A stretch of 64,000 bases of DNA from Andrena cerasifolii (taxonomy: Eukaryota; Arthropoda; Insecta; Hymenoptera; Andrenidae). This document shows positions 34,001 through 47,200 of this stretch, piece by piece. The stretch's first letter is position 1. Every line of letters starts with the position of its first letter. The translations under genes and the position numbers were made by a program. Below the pieces are notes generated by a model, which was not told where the DNA came from, ran no database searches, and saw only the letters and a list, made by a program, of their open reading frames with translations. The stretch is taken from positions 4,402,001-4,466,000 of the forward strand of contig NC_135126.1 of assembly GCF_050908995.1 (NCBI RefSeq). The letters run 5' to 3'.

Positions 34001-36445
34001 GTTGAACCGTTCCTGCGAGCCCTCGCGAATTTGCGCCGCCTTTCGACGGCCCCTGCTAGCCCCGCCGCAGACGTTCAGTGTGCAATGCATTCGAAATCAC
34101 GCGTTCCTTAGCGCAGCAATGCAGCACCAGTGGCTCAAGTCGACGAGCTTAGCAAGCCCATGAGAAATCTTGTCTAAAGGAGCTCGCACAAATTCAGCCA
34201 CATTTTTTACCTGTTACATGTCGCTCTGTTGATTTCCCTCTGAGAATTCGAATTTCAGCGCAGTGGAAAGGAAGAGTCTCGTTAACCGAAGGACCCTTGA
34301 TTCTTAAATTCGACGCGAAACGGCTGGTTAATTCCCTGATAGCTTTGTGCTGTCCACCCATCCGGGGTAAATGGCATAAAGCACGAGAACGCTTTGGATC
34401 CAGCTAGACATTAACTCGTTTTTCATCTTTTTCCCGGGAGAACGTAAAGGGACGATAGAAACCCGCAGGACGCGGGAGCCACGAAGAGAACCGAGAGAGG
34501 AAACGTACACCGAAACGAAACAGGTCGCTTTGTTGTTAAGCGACAGCAGTTGGAGGGTATACGTACTCACCGTTGTAACCGACTCTGTGCACCGGTTACG
34601 TATAAAGATCAAAGCTAGCTAAACCGTGCGACCTCCGTGTGCCAGCCGGAGTCCATGATATTTTGACGTATTTAACGTTCGTTTCTCGTTAAACGCTGCG
34701 CTGATATTAACCGTCCGGCCCCGCGAACGAACCACCGACGAATGGATCTTTCGACCGTAACGATACGCTCCGCGCGAATCTGTCCCACTAATCCCGCGAT
34801 AAAGACCGTATCGGCACTTGACGGGCTATGACGAAAGCGTACGCGCCAGTCACCGTGCCTCGATAAACGGCAAAGAATGGAGCAGCACGATGATTCCGTG
34901 ACAAGTACACGGTTCGTTAGATAAGAAGAGACGATTCACTAACAATGTATTCCCACGACAATGCTGGATTTATTTTTCTTATCGAAACAAGGCGTGTTCT
35001 TTGGAGTACGCGAATGGTCATATTTAGATTTAATTCAAGCATAATGCGTTGGATTCGTCGGACATATATTTAGGTATGCTTGCTTTAAAGAGGCACAGCG
35101 AATTTGGGAGAGTATTTTAAAAGAGATTGCAGTGCTGGAAATGGAACGAGGGTAACGATATATTGAGATGAAGAATCAAAGTCTAGCAAGCCGTTATTGG
35201 AGAGGAAGGGGTACGTTCGCGAAGTTTATTAAAGCGTGGTAATAAACATGTCATTCGTTTCCCCGATTTCTGGCATCACGTGCACGCCTACCGAAATTGA
35301 AGTATCAATCAATTGTGCTCCGTCGTCGTACCAATAATCTACCCACGGGGGTGAGAGAAAAAGGGGTTTCTCATGGGACGTATGAATGCTGTAACCGAGG
35401 AAGACAGTCTGAGTGATTGTGGTTGCGGCGATCTTGACATCTTCTGGAAATCCGGCCCGTTTCTCATCTACATTTGTTTAAGAAGAAGAGATTTGTCCTA
35501 CGTATCCTATTGATATCAGCCGGCTCTAAAAGTCGGCTTTTCGACTTTAGTTTCAAACTTGCACGCTATGTACCAGCGCGTGTTTTGCCGATTAATAACG
35601 TGTCTCAAACTTATTATACGTCCACTAATTTTCGACGTTAATGAAGCTTAAAAGTAAAGCAATGGTAACGGGATATTACGAATAGTTTAGCAAAAGTATG
35701 AAAGCAGGAAAGTATGTTTGCTTGATTAGAGGTAACTTGAACCTGTGCTTTGACTTTGGTTTTACTTGAAGTGCGAAGGTGTGCTGGATTATTTTTCGGA
35801 ATCCTTAATGACGAACGGAACGCTCGGTGACTTCAGTTGCACGGCGAGGCGCGCTTTGATAAGCTAATAATCCGCTGGCTCGAAATTATCAAATGATAGT
35901 CTTCCATGCGAAGGAGATTCCGGTGCGTGGATTTGCTTTGCGGTGCATCGGACTATGTGATTACCGAAGTTCGGAGGTTATAGTGCCTCAGACATTTCGT
36001 GAGTACTATCCACTTCAGCGGACAAAGCTTCGAGCCATGTCGGTGCCTGTTACTGTTCACAGTTTTCATGAAAATTGTGCAGGCAAAGGATTCCCGAGAA
36101 TCCTCACTGTTGCTGCTAGGGAACTCAAGTTAAGTTAACTCGATTGTCACTGATTACTTAGGAAATCATTTTAAATTCATCCGTGTTGATAATTTGTTTT
36201 ACGAATTTGAATCGTGTGGAGGTAAGTCATTTAAGGGGACCTTTCGGTCTAAAAGTCGATTTTTTTTATTTCATTTTTCGAATGTTCAACCTTTTAGGCA
36301 TACGTGTTTAAAAGGATTTGTTGAAATTCGTAAAATTCTCGAAGTTATAGACATTTGAGTAGCGGCAAATGCATGGGTAACACCCGGCCACTCGGCGCCC
36401 ATCTAAAACTTTCAACGCGTTTTTCTCGAAACAGAGTTCTCATAA
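31026..36445. other. CpG-rich region without a supported gene
   Basis: Long open frames at 32176-32856 (226 codons), 32453-32782 and 32040-32339 overlap one another on both strands, are rich in Ser, Pro and Arg, and show no domain. An AT-rich island lies at about 32930-33110. TTAAGGGGACCTTTCGGTC near 36231 resembles a TTAA-element terminus without a visible partner. Confidence 0.4.
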
Positions 36446-36755
36446 CGGTGGGACCTGTATCTCCAAAAGTTATTATCCGATTCGACTGAAACTTTTTTAT
36501 TTTGAAGAATATACTTCTGGCTAGGGGGGAAACCAGAACAAATTACAAAAATTTGAAAATTTATAATTTTTTATGGCGTTGAAAGGACGAAAAATATAGG
36601 GGGGAAGTGATTTCAAACTTAAAGTGTCGTTATTTTCTAAAAAAATGTAATTTTTTAATTTTTTTCTGGTTTCCCCCTAGCCAGATGTATATTCTTCAAA
36701 ATAAAAAAGTTTCAGTCGAATCGGATAATAACTTTTGAAGATACAAGTCCCACCG
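36446..36755. mobile_element. Foldback element, about 310 bp
   Basis: Arms of about 95 bp (36446-36540 and 36660-36755) are nearly perfect inverted copies, sharing GTTATTATCCGATTCGACTG and TTTTATTTTGAAGAATATAC. It may be the core of a larger element beginning at the TTAA near 36227. Noncoding. Confidence 0.7.
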
Positions 36756-39700
36756 ATTTGAATGAAACAAAAAATATATTTCTATAATTTAAGACATCTT
36801 TAATACAATGCAAAAAGTCCCATTAAAATATATACAGTAGTTTTCCTTTAATTAATTAATCGTTCGTACACCCTTTCGCCAAAGAAAGAAATGCTGAATG
36901 TCTGAATGTATAAAGCTTCCATGATGCAAGTGTTCCTTGCAAAAAGATGTGATTCCATTTTGAGAGTCACATGAGTTTAATTCGTAAACGATATTTATGC
37001 ACAACATTGTTTCCACATGATCAACGCTTATTATATTTAACAATATTATTTGCACTCTACCCATAATTCTATATACACAGTACAAACAAATGATATTTGA
37101 ACGATATGTGTACCGCATTACTAATTGTTTACTACGTAATATAATATTACATAATTGGACTAATAGTACGATTTAGGCAAGAGATATGTTGCAACACAGT
37201 TTTATTTATGACGAATTATGGGAAAATAAAGAAACAAAACCATGAGGAATTATTGACATCGAAATTTGATAATTCGAGGATCGAGCAGGGTGGCTTCTGA
37301 CTTTTTGCACGACGAACAGGATAACGCTTTCGAATTCGAGAAAGAGCGTAGGTACGTCCGCGTAGCGGCGTGATTTGCGATTTACTTACAACAAGGAGAA
37401 GGAAAATGTAAAATCAGGATTTTCGACAGATGGCCGGAATCTCAGACCTCGGGCCTTGAATACGCGCGGATAGTAAAGGGAGCCCCAGACCTCACGATTT
37501 TAAGCCCCCGGGCGGACCGCCGATGGAAAAGTTGCGCTCTGAGTGCTTCCGCTTGCTTTTTTGCTCTGAGACGTTCCTACCAGCTCGAAATTTTCGAAAC
37601 ATTCCCGTCGAAACGTTTTGTCTACCGTACCTCGTTTCCCGCGCGTTGGCTTCGCTTCCCTAGTTAAATAGGAAATCGCGTCGAAAGTAAGACGGCTCGG
37701 TAGCGTTTAGGGCTCTGAATCGGTAATACAATGCATCACCTAATAACAGAAAGGGAAGTTGAAGATGTTTTACATTGGCAAAAGTTTTCCTTTCTTTAAT
37801 CACAAGTGTCTCTGTTGCATGCGGAATATTTAGATCGATAAATGTATCGCGTCTAATATTATTCATAGCTACTATATTATTGAAGAACCGAAGAAATACG
37901 TAGAGAGAAAATTGAGTAAGATGATGGTGGAAAGTTAAACGAATTCTGTTGTTAAAAGTAAACAGAAGGCAGAGAAAGGACGAAGCACTGAACGATATAA
38001 AATAATTGAAAGGTCTTTCTGATAACGCTATCAATTTTCTGCCCCGTTTACCTTTACGATCGGCCACAAATTTTCGTTGAATTAATCCAGAGAAGGAGGC
38101 CGTCAATTACCGGGAAAGTTTTACAGCTCCACCCCCCGGTGAATACAAAAGAGGGCACTCGGCCCTCCGCGCTCCTCCTCGCCGTATTTATCTAAAATTA
38201 AAAGAAAAGCATTTTCCTTACGCTGCCGCAGTTTAAAAAGTTCTCCTTTCCAAGCCCCTTACGCTCATCCCGAGTTCCCTAAGAAATAAAAGACCACCGG
38301 TCCTCGTCGTCGTCGTCGTCGTCGCGGAGAAAGAGAAAGATACTGGTTATCCAAGCTTTCAAAGAACTTCGCGATTCAAACGACGGGGGAATAATGTTTT
38401 TATATTCTAATTGCTAGAATCGGATCTGCGAGGCGCGACTCGCAAGAAGGAATTTATAAATTTCGTGGATTCGCCGTGGACGGAACATCGAATCGAAAGC
38501 AATCGGGACGCAACAATATATTTACTTTCAGCATACCGGTCGCGTGGCGGTCAGTGAATCCAATTATTTATTAATGGTGTTCTTACCATCCATTAGATTA
38601 CGGCGCCAATATTTAGATTGCGTCCCGCGTGTGCCTGTAAACTGTAACGCGTCATTATACGAAATGGTTCCATGGGAGTCAATAACGCAGCCAATAATAC
38701 AGGTGTTCCCCTTGAATTTATGCGCACGTTGCGATAAACGTCCAATGAATTGCAGATGATGCGTGCCGTCCCAGACATCCTGATTATAAACAAAGATCAT
38801 CGATTGAGGACCTCGCAACAAGAGGAGTGCAGCTCTTTTTTTTACAGTTTTTGAGTAATAACGTGTAGGTAATATATGTAAAAAATAATTCTGCATCCGA
38901 TAAAAAATGAGCGATTTATTGGAAATAAATAAAAATATTATAGAATATTTTCTCGTCCAAAATAGAAATAAAAACTTATCAACTCAATAACTGCTACTTA
39001 TTGCGTGAAAATATATATTTCTTCAATTAGAGTTTCCTTTTTAATGTTAAGTCAATGCAATAATTTTATAAACAGTTTATTTCAATTTATTCGAGGTTGG
39101 AAAGATGGAGTTACATCCCCTTTGTGTATGGTCAATTGTACGTTTAGTTAACGGATAAGAAATACTTGAACTGTCGGATATATACACTGAAAGACCGTGT
39201 TGAACAATTCATGCATCAGAACTACAGGGGTTCGTTTCTTTCTTTCTTTTCCCTCCTTTAAATTCACTGCATCGTCACACCCTGTTTAAGAATGGCCTGC
39301 TGTTTAGGAGATACGGAGAATTTGAGGGTCTGCAGGGGGGCTTGTCGATTGGATTCAAATCACGACGAAAATTGACATGATCCCGCATAGTGGCGCATGT
39401 GGCGAACCGAACCGTTCATTTCGATTGCTATTGACTATGAGCGCTGCATTCCTATTATTCCTCGCACAGCCCTGGGCGGTGTAGAAAACTAAATTCATGG
39501 TTTTAGCCTAGAATCGAATAAGAAGTGAGAACTGACACGAGCGTTATCGGGTACATATTCATTGTTTGACACTGGATGTAGTGTTATATAAATATGGAAT
39601 TTCGATCTAACACGGTGATTAATGTGCGCCCATTATTCAAAGATCACTTACAAATATTTCATTAAGTTGTAATTACCAATCTGTTGAATAAATGATTCTA

Positions 39701-39983
39701 TTTTGACGAGTTTCTCCTTTTACCCCCTTCTACTGTAACTTGGAATTTGAAAAGGGGAGAACTTGTAGCATCTTCAAAATACAGAGTACCTATTAACAAT
39801 TCGTGTTCAAAAAGATCGATTTTGAAGATTAATAAGGTATACGCGCGATGGAGTCCGACTTGACTCACATGTCTGTCCAATACTCATCAATTCTACTGCT
39901 TGCTGTCCGACTAACAGTATAGTCTCCACGCAAATGAAACTACTGAAGTAGAATTCAAAGAAACTATAAACGTGAAAATCCAC
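36756..39983. other. No gene recognised
   Basis: Contains a (CGT)7 microsatellite at 38304-38324 and a pyrimidine tract near 39230. Open frames at 37660-38106 and 38564-38896 on the minus strand show no recognisable domain or splice context. Confidence 0.4.
38304..38324. repeat. (CGT)7 microsatellite
   Basis: Seven perfect CGT units in CpG-rich noncoding DNA. Confidence 0.9.
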
Positions 39984-40240
39984 GATGAGACAAAAATATC
40001 GCGTCTCACATGAGACTTTAATTTCGTGAGACAAGTATTTAATTATTTTGTCATGAGTTTCATGAAAGTAGACTCTCATGACACAAGTTTCACGATATAT
40101 TTTCAAGAAGCTCATCTCTCCTGCGACTATTTTCATTATTTACATAACAACTATTTCCAAAATTTACATGTATAGGTGTTGCTTAGATTTTTGTCTCATG
40201 ATAGAAGACTCATGTAAAATCCCATCGTGAATTCACACTT
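39984..40240. repeat. Older inverted-repeat element, uninterrupted copy
   Basis: Aligns with 30375-31025 minus its nested insertion. The ends CCACGATGAGACAAAAAT and GATTTTTGTCTCATGATA are related by inversion, consistent with a MITE. Confidence 0.65.
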
Positions 40241-42290
40241 TGAAAGATCAATATATTAGAAGAATAGAGAAGAATATGTGTGCCTGCTAAAAATTTAGAT
40301 AGTAAAAATTCTATAAACTTTTCCTATATCGTTCCACGTTAATTAGTTGAGTTCCTACTTCTTTCCACAACTACTCCACACGTAGCCTAAAAATATCGTT
40401 TCCAAGCACACTTATTTATCCTCTAAGCTTTCCGCGATGACATAATCTTGATTCGTTAATGAGACGCCGCATCTCAGCAGCGGCCAGTGGTCCTTTTCTC
40501 GAACAATGAGTAAGCGCTGCCAGAATCGCTTGTCCTTAACTGAGTATCACGCCGTTACCCCCGGTATAACAGTACAAGATGCACGTAGAACGGACGAGAG
40601 GCATAAACAATGCAAGTATCTAGCGGCGAAGGGGTTTCAGCACTTGGCACGTAGGGCTCCCTTCAAGCCAACGTCCAATTACCAGCTGGGCGCGTATCTT
40701 CATGGGGGGTCCTACACGCAATTGTTGTATTTCGTCATTGTTCCGCAGCGTGATTGAACCCATTGTTTTTCCTTCTTGTAATTATCAGAGAAAGAGACCC
40801 GAAAGGATCGTGCAAGCGTGCCGCGAACTTTGGATCGACCACCACAACAACTATACCACACGAAATTTAATTTAATTGTGGCATGGAAAAAAATGTTATT
40901 ACATTGCTACTTCAAATGCCTCTTACTGTTTGGCCTCTTCAGTAATTCCTGTTTAAAGGTAACAGTCTTACTTCGCAAACGTAATTGCAGAGCCCTTGTA
41001 GAAAACACTGTAAGTACCAAAATTGAAAAAGAAGAAAAGGTATATTTTTATCGGAAAATGTTTTACGTGCCAATGGTAATACTATAATAATTATAGAATT
41101 TGATTTTTGAAACTTATAGTGGTTTCCACAAGGATTCTTCAATTATCGGTCGTCCACTCAGAATCGTTAATTAAATGTGGAAGAGTAACAGTGACCAGAG
41201 CTAACGTTTCGCGGAATCGCACGATTCTTCCCTTTTACATGAATCGCTGCGCTGTAACGAGTGTATCGGACGTATTATCGATACGACGGTGACACGGGCG
41301 TCGAACTTTTTATGTGCGTCGTTATTAAAATGACATCCGATCGTTTTGAAGTCGTTGCGGGCCGCGGAAATACAATTTTCCGGGCGGTTCTATGTTTCTG
41401 GCTGTGATTCCATCGATCGGCGGCAGAACGGATTTTCGGGCGATGTACGATGTTGAAATTTCTGAAAATACGCTGAACGTCAAACAAAACGCGAGCCTTC
41501 TGTCCGCTGCAGTCAGTCCGCCGCCGCTTCAAAGCCCCTGACGTTTTCAATATTTAAAACTGCAAGTCCAACTGCGCTCGTTCTCGTATGAGCGATCAAC
41601 CAATCATACATAGGCGAAAGAGTATCCGTCGGAGCGACGTGCAACGCGGTCTCATTCATAAAATTGCGAATCGCGAAAAACTGTGAGTGATTAAGGAGCG
41701 CGAGACGCAACGTCGCTGTATCTCGGCTACGGTATCGAGCGAGTGAGCAAAGTAACGATAAAATATTACTTTGTCAGGATTTTATTTGATGTATTAGTTA
41801 CTTTATTGCCTTTGTACTTTTAAATATTTTAGAATCGAGACTTTTCGATAGCGAATGTTTAGGGAGAATGGATCATATATTTATTGGATTGTTGGTAACA
41901 ATTGCGTCAGCAAGAAAACAAAAATGAATTTTGTTAAGTGTGACAACCGCTGACGAAAGCAGTAAACTAACTGTCAACGGATCCATGAGTCTGTGAGTAA
42001 AACAGGGTAAAAGGCAGAACGCAGGCCTGTTCCTTTATCTCAAGTGGCAACGGACTTTTCATATTGCCTTTGCGTTTTCTCTTCACTTCGAGTCTTGCCT
42101 TCAGTGCAGTACGACGTCCTTCCAAGCTTAGTTTATTAAACGAGAGTTTCAAAAGAATAAGTATTTTGTGGTTTATTCAGCAACCCATTTCTAATAATAT
42201 TGAGGATGCAAGAAATACAATCTACTGGGAATAGTAATTTTTTTACTTAGTGCCTAATTTATGAAGCGTATTGCAGGTTTGAGAGTACTG
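40241..42290. other. No gene recognised
   Basis: Mixed DNA with short open frames (for example 40506-40757, 41275-41550) lacking domains. No splice chain could be built. Confidence 0.4.
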
Positions 42291-42292
42291 TA

Positions 42293-43450
42293 AAGGGTCA
42301 TCCATTAAAACTGCAACCTACGCGTGCGCGAACAGACGAAAATGGCAACACCGCCTCACAGACGCATTCCACTACAGTCTGCAACCATTCACCGGCCCGG
42401 CGTTCGGAGGGCTGCCAGCGATCGCTGAACAACAGTGATGCCCGAGCTGCGAACATTTTAGGATGATCTCTTTCAAATTAACGTCGCAAAGAGCTGTGCG
42501 GATTTTCCCGGCCCGGGTAAGCGAGCCGCGCGCTCCGCTTTTGTGATCGGTTTACCACTCGCACCACAGATTACTGTAATGAGGTTTGAAAATAATGTCG
42601 ACTGGTTTCGTGCCAGTTTTAATTTGAAAAATTTTAGCTACGACAGGGTTCACCGCGGCGCTATACCCCTGTATGGAGAAATTTTTCGCCACCTGCGCGT
42701 CAAAGCCACAATAATGGCGCATCGTTCCAAAAAATGGCATTAACGGAAGCCCTGTTAAAACATTCAGACACAAAAATTGTAGAAAAAAATTCAAACACCG
42801 CTACAATCACAGACACGTCCCATTAGTTACTCGTTACGTCCGATCTATGCAGGCACTGCATTAAGGATAAAATTATAAAAAAGAAAACTAGAACAATAGA
42901 TTCTGAGGTTTACAGAACAAACAAATAATTGAATAAAAATTTAATTTCTCCATTTATGAAAGTAATGATACAGAAACAACTAGCCTACTGTTTACCAATA
43001 GCATGAATTTTAAAAAGAGCATTAAATACAGTGTCTAATAAACAGTTTGCAAAAGCTTTTCACAACAATTATGGTTAAAAAATTGATAAAAGAAAAATTA
43101 AGTAAACGTAAAATATTTTAAATCATCCATCATTAAGAGGGAATAATTTTCCCTCATTTTCGGCGCAAATTGCAATCCGATGCCTTTTATAGTTCAGAAG
43201 TTATACGAAAAAGGCCCAAAATTCTTCCACCCGGACCGGGAAATTTCAAATAACTCTTTGCGACATTAATTTGAAAGAGACCATCCTCAAAATTTTCGAT
43301 GCTCGGGCATCACCGCTGTCCAGCGGTCGCTGGCAACCCTCCGAACGCCGGGCCGGTGAATGGTTGTAGTGGAATGCGTCCGTGAGGCGGTGTTGCCATT
43401 TTCGTCTGCTTGCGCGCGCGCGTAGGTTGCAGTTTTAACGGATGACCCTG
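42293..43450. mobile_element. Large TA-flanked foldback element, 1158 bp
   Basis: Inverted arms of about 200 bp begin AGGGTCATCC(A/G)TTAAAACTG and continue through GCAACCTACGCG, GGCAACACCGCCTCAC, ATTCACCGGCCCGGCG and GATGCCCGAGC to TTTGAAAGAGA. TA flanks both ends (42291-42292 and 43451-43452). The unpaired centre of about 750 bp has no transposase frame. The TA target suggests the Tc1/mariner superfamily. Confidence 0.8.
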
Positions 43451-44187
43451 TACATTAGATTTGTTTACATTTATCGAGCTGGTCCCAGAACTGAGTTCAG
43501 TGATAAATGTTTAACGGCTGACTATTTACTTCCTTTTAATTTTCTGCTACGATCCTGGATGTCGTGAAATAACACTGGGAGGAAATGGGTCGATGACGAT
43601 CTTTCTGAACGCGTTGGTGCGTAATCGAAATTTTTGCGGTGTGACACTCACCGTATCACGTTTCCCTTTCGCTCGAGGCGCAATAGTGTATTATACGTCC
43701 ACGTAGAATAAAGATCCTTTGACAAAATTCTCCCCAGGGACTCGCTTTAGGGACGGCTATATGGCCACCAGGAAATGACTGAACCGCGTTAGGATATTAC
43801 GTTATGTTAAAGGCGTTTCCCTGGTAAGAAAGTTAGGTAGTTTTCGTCGACCGACGACTTGCGCAGCCTTCTGTATTCCTTCACTTTATGTAACGCCTTC
43901 GTTTAACGTTTACGATGGTACTACACAGCACTTGTCACGCGTTAAAATTGTGCGAAAAGTCAGCGCTGAAAACCACGAAGTATGCTACTGAAGACACGAT
44001 AAATTTAATGAAAATGTTATTTCCTCTATCAAGAGAAAAACTTGTTACAAGCCAAGTGTTCATTAGCCCTGTTTGACGCGGCGATACATGTACGCGTATG
44101 ATGGATCGGTATCCACCGAAAAATCGGTAGGTTCGTTGTTTTTTCGAGTATCGTCGTCGGAACGGTTCCGTAATGATCAATGTAACA

Positions 44188-44271
44188 TATCCCGAACAAT
44201 ACTTCATTATCCCAAATAATAATTACTTCATTATCCCAAACAATAATTGCATAATTATCCCAAACATTATT
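44188..44271. repeat. Tandem repeat, 24-bp unit, about 3 copies
   Basis: The unit ACTTCATTATCCCAAA(T/C)AATAATT occurs at 44201-44224 and 44225-44248. A diverged third copy follows to 44271 and a partial copy precedes. Confidence 0.85.
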
Positions 44272-47200
44272 ACTTCCGATATTAACAATGGCTGATTTCT
44301 TATTTTTTTTTTACCGCAACGCAAACTAACGCGACGCAACACATAGCTGGTGGTACATCAGCAATCGAAAAAAAAAATGAAAGAGAAATTTCGTCACGAT
44401 TTTCATCGGGCGTAATTCATCGATTACGCATCGCGCGGAACGAAAACAAATCCAGGGAACCTGCGAATGTATGCCCGAACGAGTTCGAAAATAATTAATT
44501 AACCCGTGCCGCGCGATGCTTGTTAATTAGCAACGGGATAAAAAGCGGCGTACAGAAGAGGCCTCGGTTAATTTCTCGTTGAACGTTCGGTCGACTCGTT
44601 CACCGGCGGTAACTATGAGAGCCGTCTGCTTCTTTTTTCCTCCCCCGGTCTTTTCCACGTTTTTTTTTTTCTCTCGTACGCGCCGACAATTTATTCGCGG
44701 GGCGACGGGGTAATGCGAGAAATATATAATAATAAAGCTCCGGGAATAACCGGAACGTCAGTTCCACGGAGACCGGTCGTTGGTTGTAACCGATGAAGAC
44801 ATAAACCCATGTCCACGCGTAATTTAGAGTTCTTAACTCCCAGTAGGTGGTTGGCCATCACCTGGGGCTCGAGACACCTTATCGCGCCCACGGCTACGGA
44901 CGTTTCTCTCTCCTCTCTCCCTCTCTCTCTCTCCCGCCCTCCCTTCCTCTCCCTGTCCCTTTTCATATCTCGTGCACGGGGATGGTCTCGTTTTTTCGTC
45001 CTCTCTCGCTTCCCCGGTCTTCGTCCTCGTTCTTCGTAGCGCTCCGCTGGACCCACCGGCCGAGGTACCACGTTGTTTTACAAGCTGCCGTGCGTAGCGA
45101 TCGTAGCACGGGAAGTTGGATTAGCCGCAGATGCCTGGGCCAGCGACATACCGTGGCGGACGTGAAAGAAAAAGGCCCCGGCTTTCGTGATAGGGCAACG
45201 TTTGCGCCGTCGGGTTAGAGCCGCCGCTGCGAGAGGCGGCCCGGTCAACGATGCACGTCGACATCCGACCTGACACGTACACACCGTGCCATTACTTTCA
45301 ATTTATGTTCCTGCCGATCCTTAAATCGGCAAACTTTCGGGGACCGCCCGCGGGGCCCTCGAGCGTCGCTAAAATATATATATGTATTTTGCGTACAAGC
45401 AAAGATCAAGCGGCGGGAGAGGGATGCTCGCGGATCCGCGGCACGCACAGCTAACGCGCTCCACGAACGGCAGAAGAGGAGGGTGAAATATGCTTTCCGG
45501 GAAGATGGAAAAGGAGGCAGAAAATCGAGTGGAAGGAGGAGGATTTAACTCGCGCGTACATGTCCACGTGCGCGCGTGATCGCGCTGGGTGAGCTCCGCA
45601 CCTACCGTAATTTTTCATGCGACCCGTAATTCCTCCTTTCGCGGGGCCTAGTGGGAACGACGTCACGCCGAGTGCGACAACTGGTGAACGCGGTGCCGCT
45701 GAATGCTTCGATATCTAAGGTACCGAAAGCTTGCACGCATCCTGAACGCGGACCCGTCGGTGCTGCGAACGTCTTTGGGGAGGTCGTATACATTACTCTT
45801 ATGGTTTCTCTCATTTCGTCTTCCTTCCTTCAACTATACCAGATTGCAAAGCAGTCAATACGATGAATCGATGTATTATTTCGATTTCGTACACGCAGAA
45901 CTTCGGGTCTTTCCGAAAGAATTCTGAAACCCTTCGCGTTCACTGAATTGTATCAATCCGTGAACGACGTTGAACATGGCTGCAGACACTCGCAGAAAAT
46001 TTCAATACTACAATTGAAGAGCGAAGTTTGGATTGTTAGCAGTGATAAAAAGTACACGCCCCGCAGCGGCGATTACTTATGAATTTTCATTTATTCGCTC
46101 GAAATCAACGGAAATTCGATACGGTAACTACTGAATCTATATTTTCGGCGATTTCTCTATAAAATAACGCGGCGCAGCCATCGGCGCGTTAAATAACTTC
46201 CGGTGACGTTGGCTTTAATATTCTGTTTTTGTTTAACCGTGTTGCGGTTTCTGTTATTTATATCGTTGCGTTGTTAAATGTTCTGACAAATATTGTTCCT
46301 GTGCAGATAAGCTAAGGCAAATAAACAACACGATCTTCGTAAACAGCTCCAATGACACGAATTTCCGATTTCGCACCGACACTCGCAGAATTTTTGAACA
46401 ACAGTACGTCACACAGTTAAAGTTTGCCTGTTACCCAAGTCACCAGCAAAACTTTGCTGTTTTCCCATGGAGCTAACCGCCGCATTAGTCGTCTGATAAA
46501 TGAGCGGTCATACTACTCCGCCGTCCCGCAAACTCGCAAACCGTAGCTTGAGCAGTAATTTTACTTTCGCCTAGTCGACGCGGTGTCGCGGACTCCTCGG
46601 GCGGGTGTGGTTCGCGAGCGACGCGTTAAACGCGCACTAAAAGTTTAATTGGGCCGACGGACGCGTCGCCGAGTCGTAAAGGGTTGAAAATTGGGAGGAG
46701 TTGGTGCGTCCCTTTCGTTGTAGACGGTGTCTAACGGAAAAAGGGGGCAAGTTCTGGAGAAAGCACGGCTGGTGGACGTAGCCGTTGGTCGGACGCGTGG
46801 CCCTGCCCCGTGTGAAAAGGAAGAGGCAGCCAGGAGACGGGGGCAGCAAGGGGGGGGGGAAGGGAGAGATAGAGAATTGTCTCCGACAATGCGATCCCTT
46901 CCAACCTGGTGGATCGAAGTGAGTTTTGAAAATGTATGCGCACACGGCCAGATTCACAAGGAGGGCTGTAAACCCCGCCTTAGGCCAAGCTCGGGAGGGT
47001 CCCTTATATTCCGCACTAAATTTCACCCTATACCCAGCAGACGACGCTACCCCCGTCGCCCCTCGCCGCCCCTGACCCATTCCACTTTCCCTCCGTTTCT
47101 TCCCTCAACGCCGCCGCCGACCGTGTGTGTACGAGTTTCGTGCCAAAGCAGTGACCCACGAACCAACATATTGGCGTTGTTTGAAGAACGAGAATTGCTC

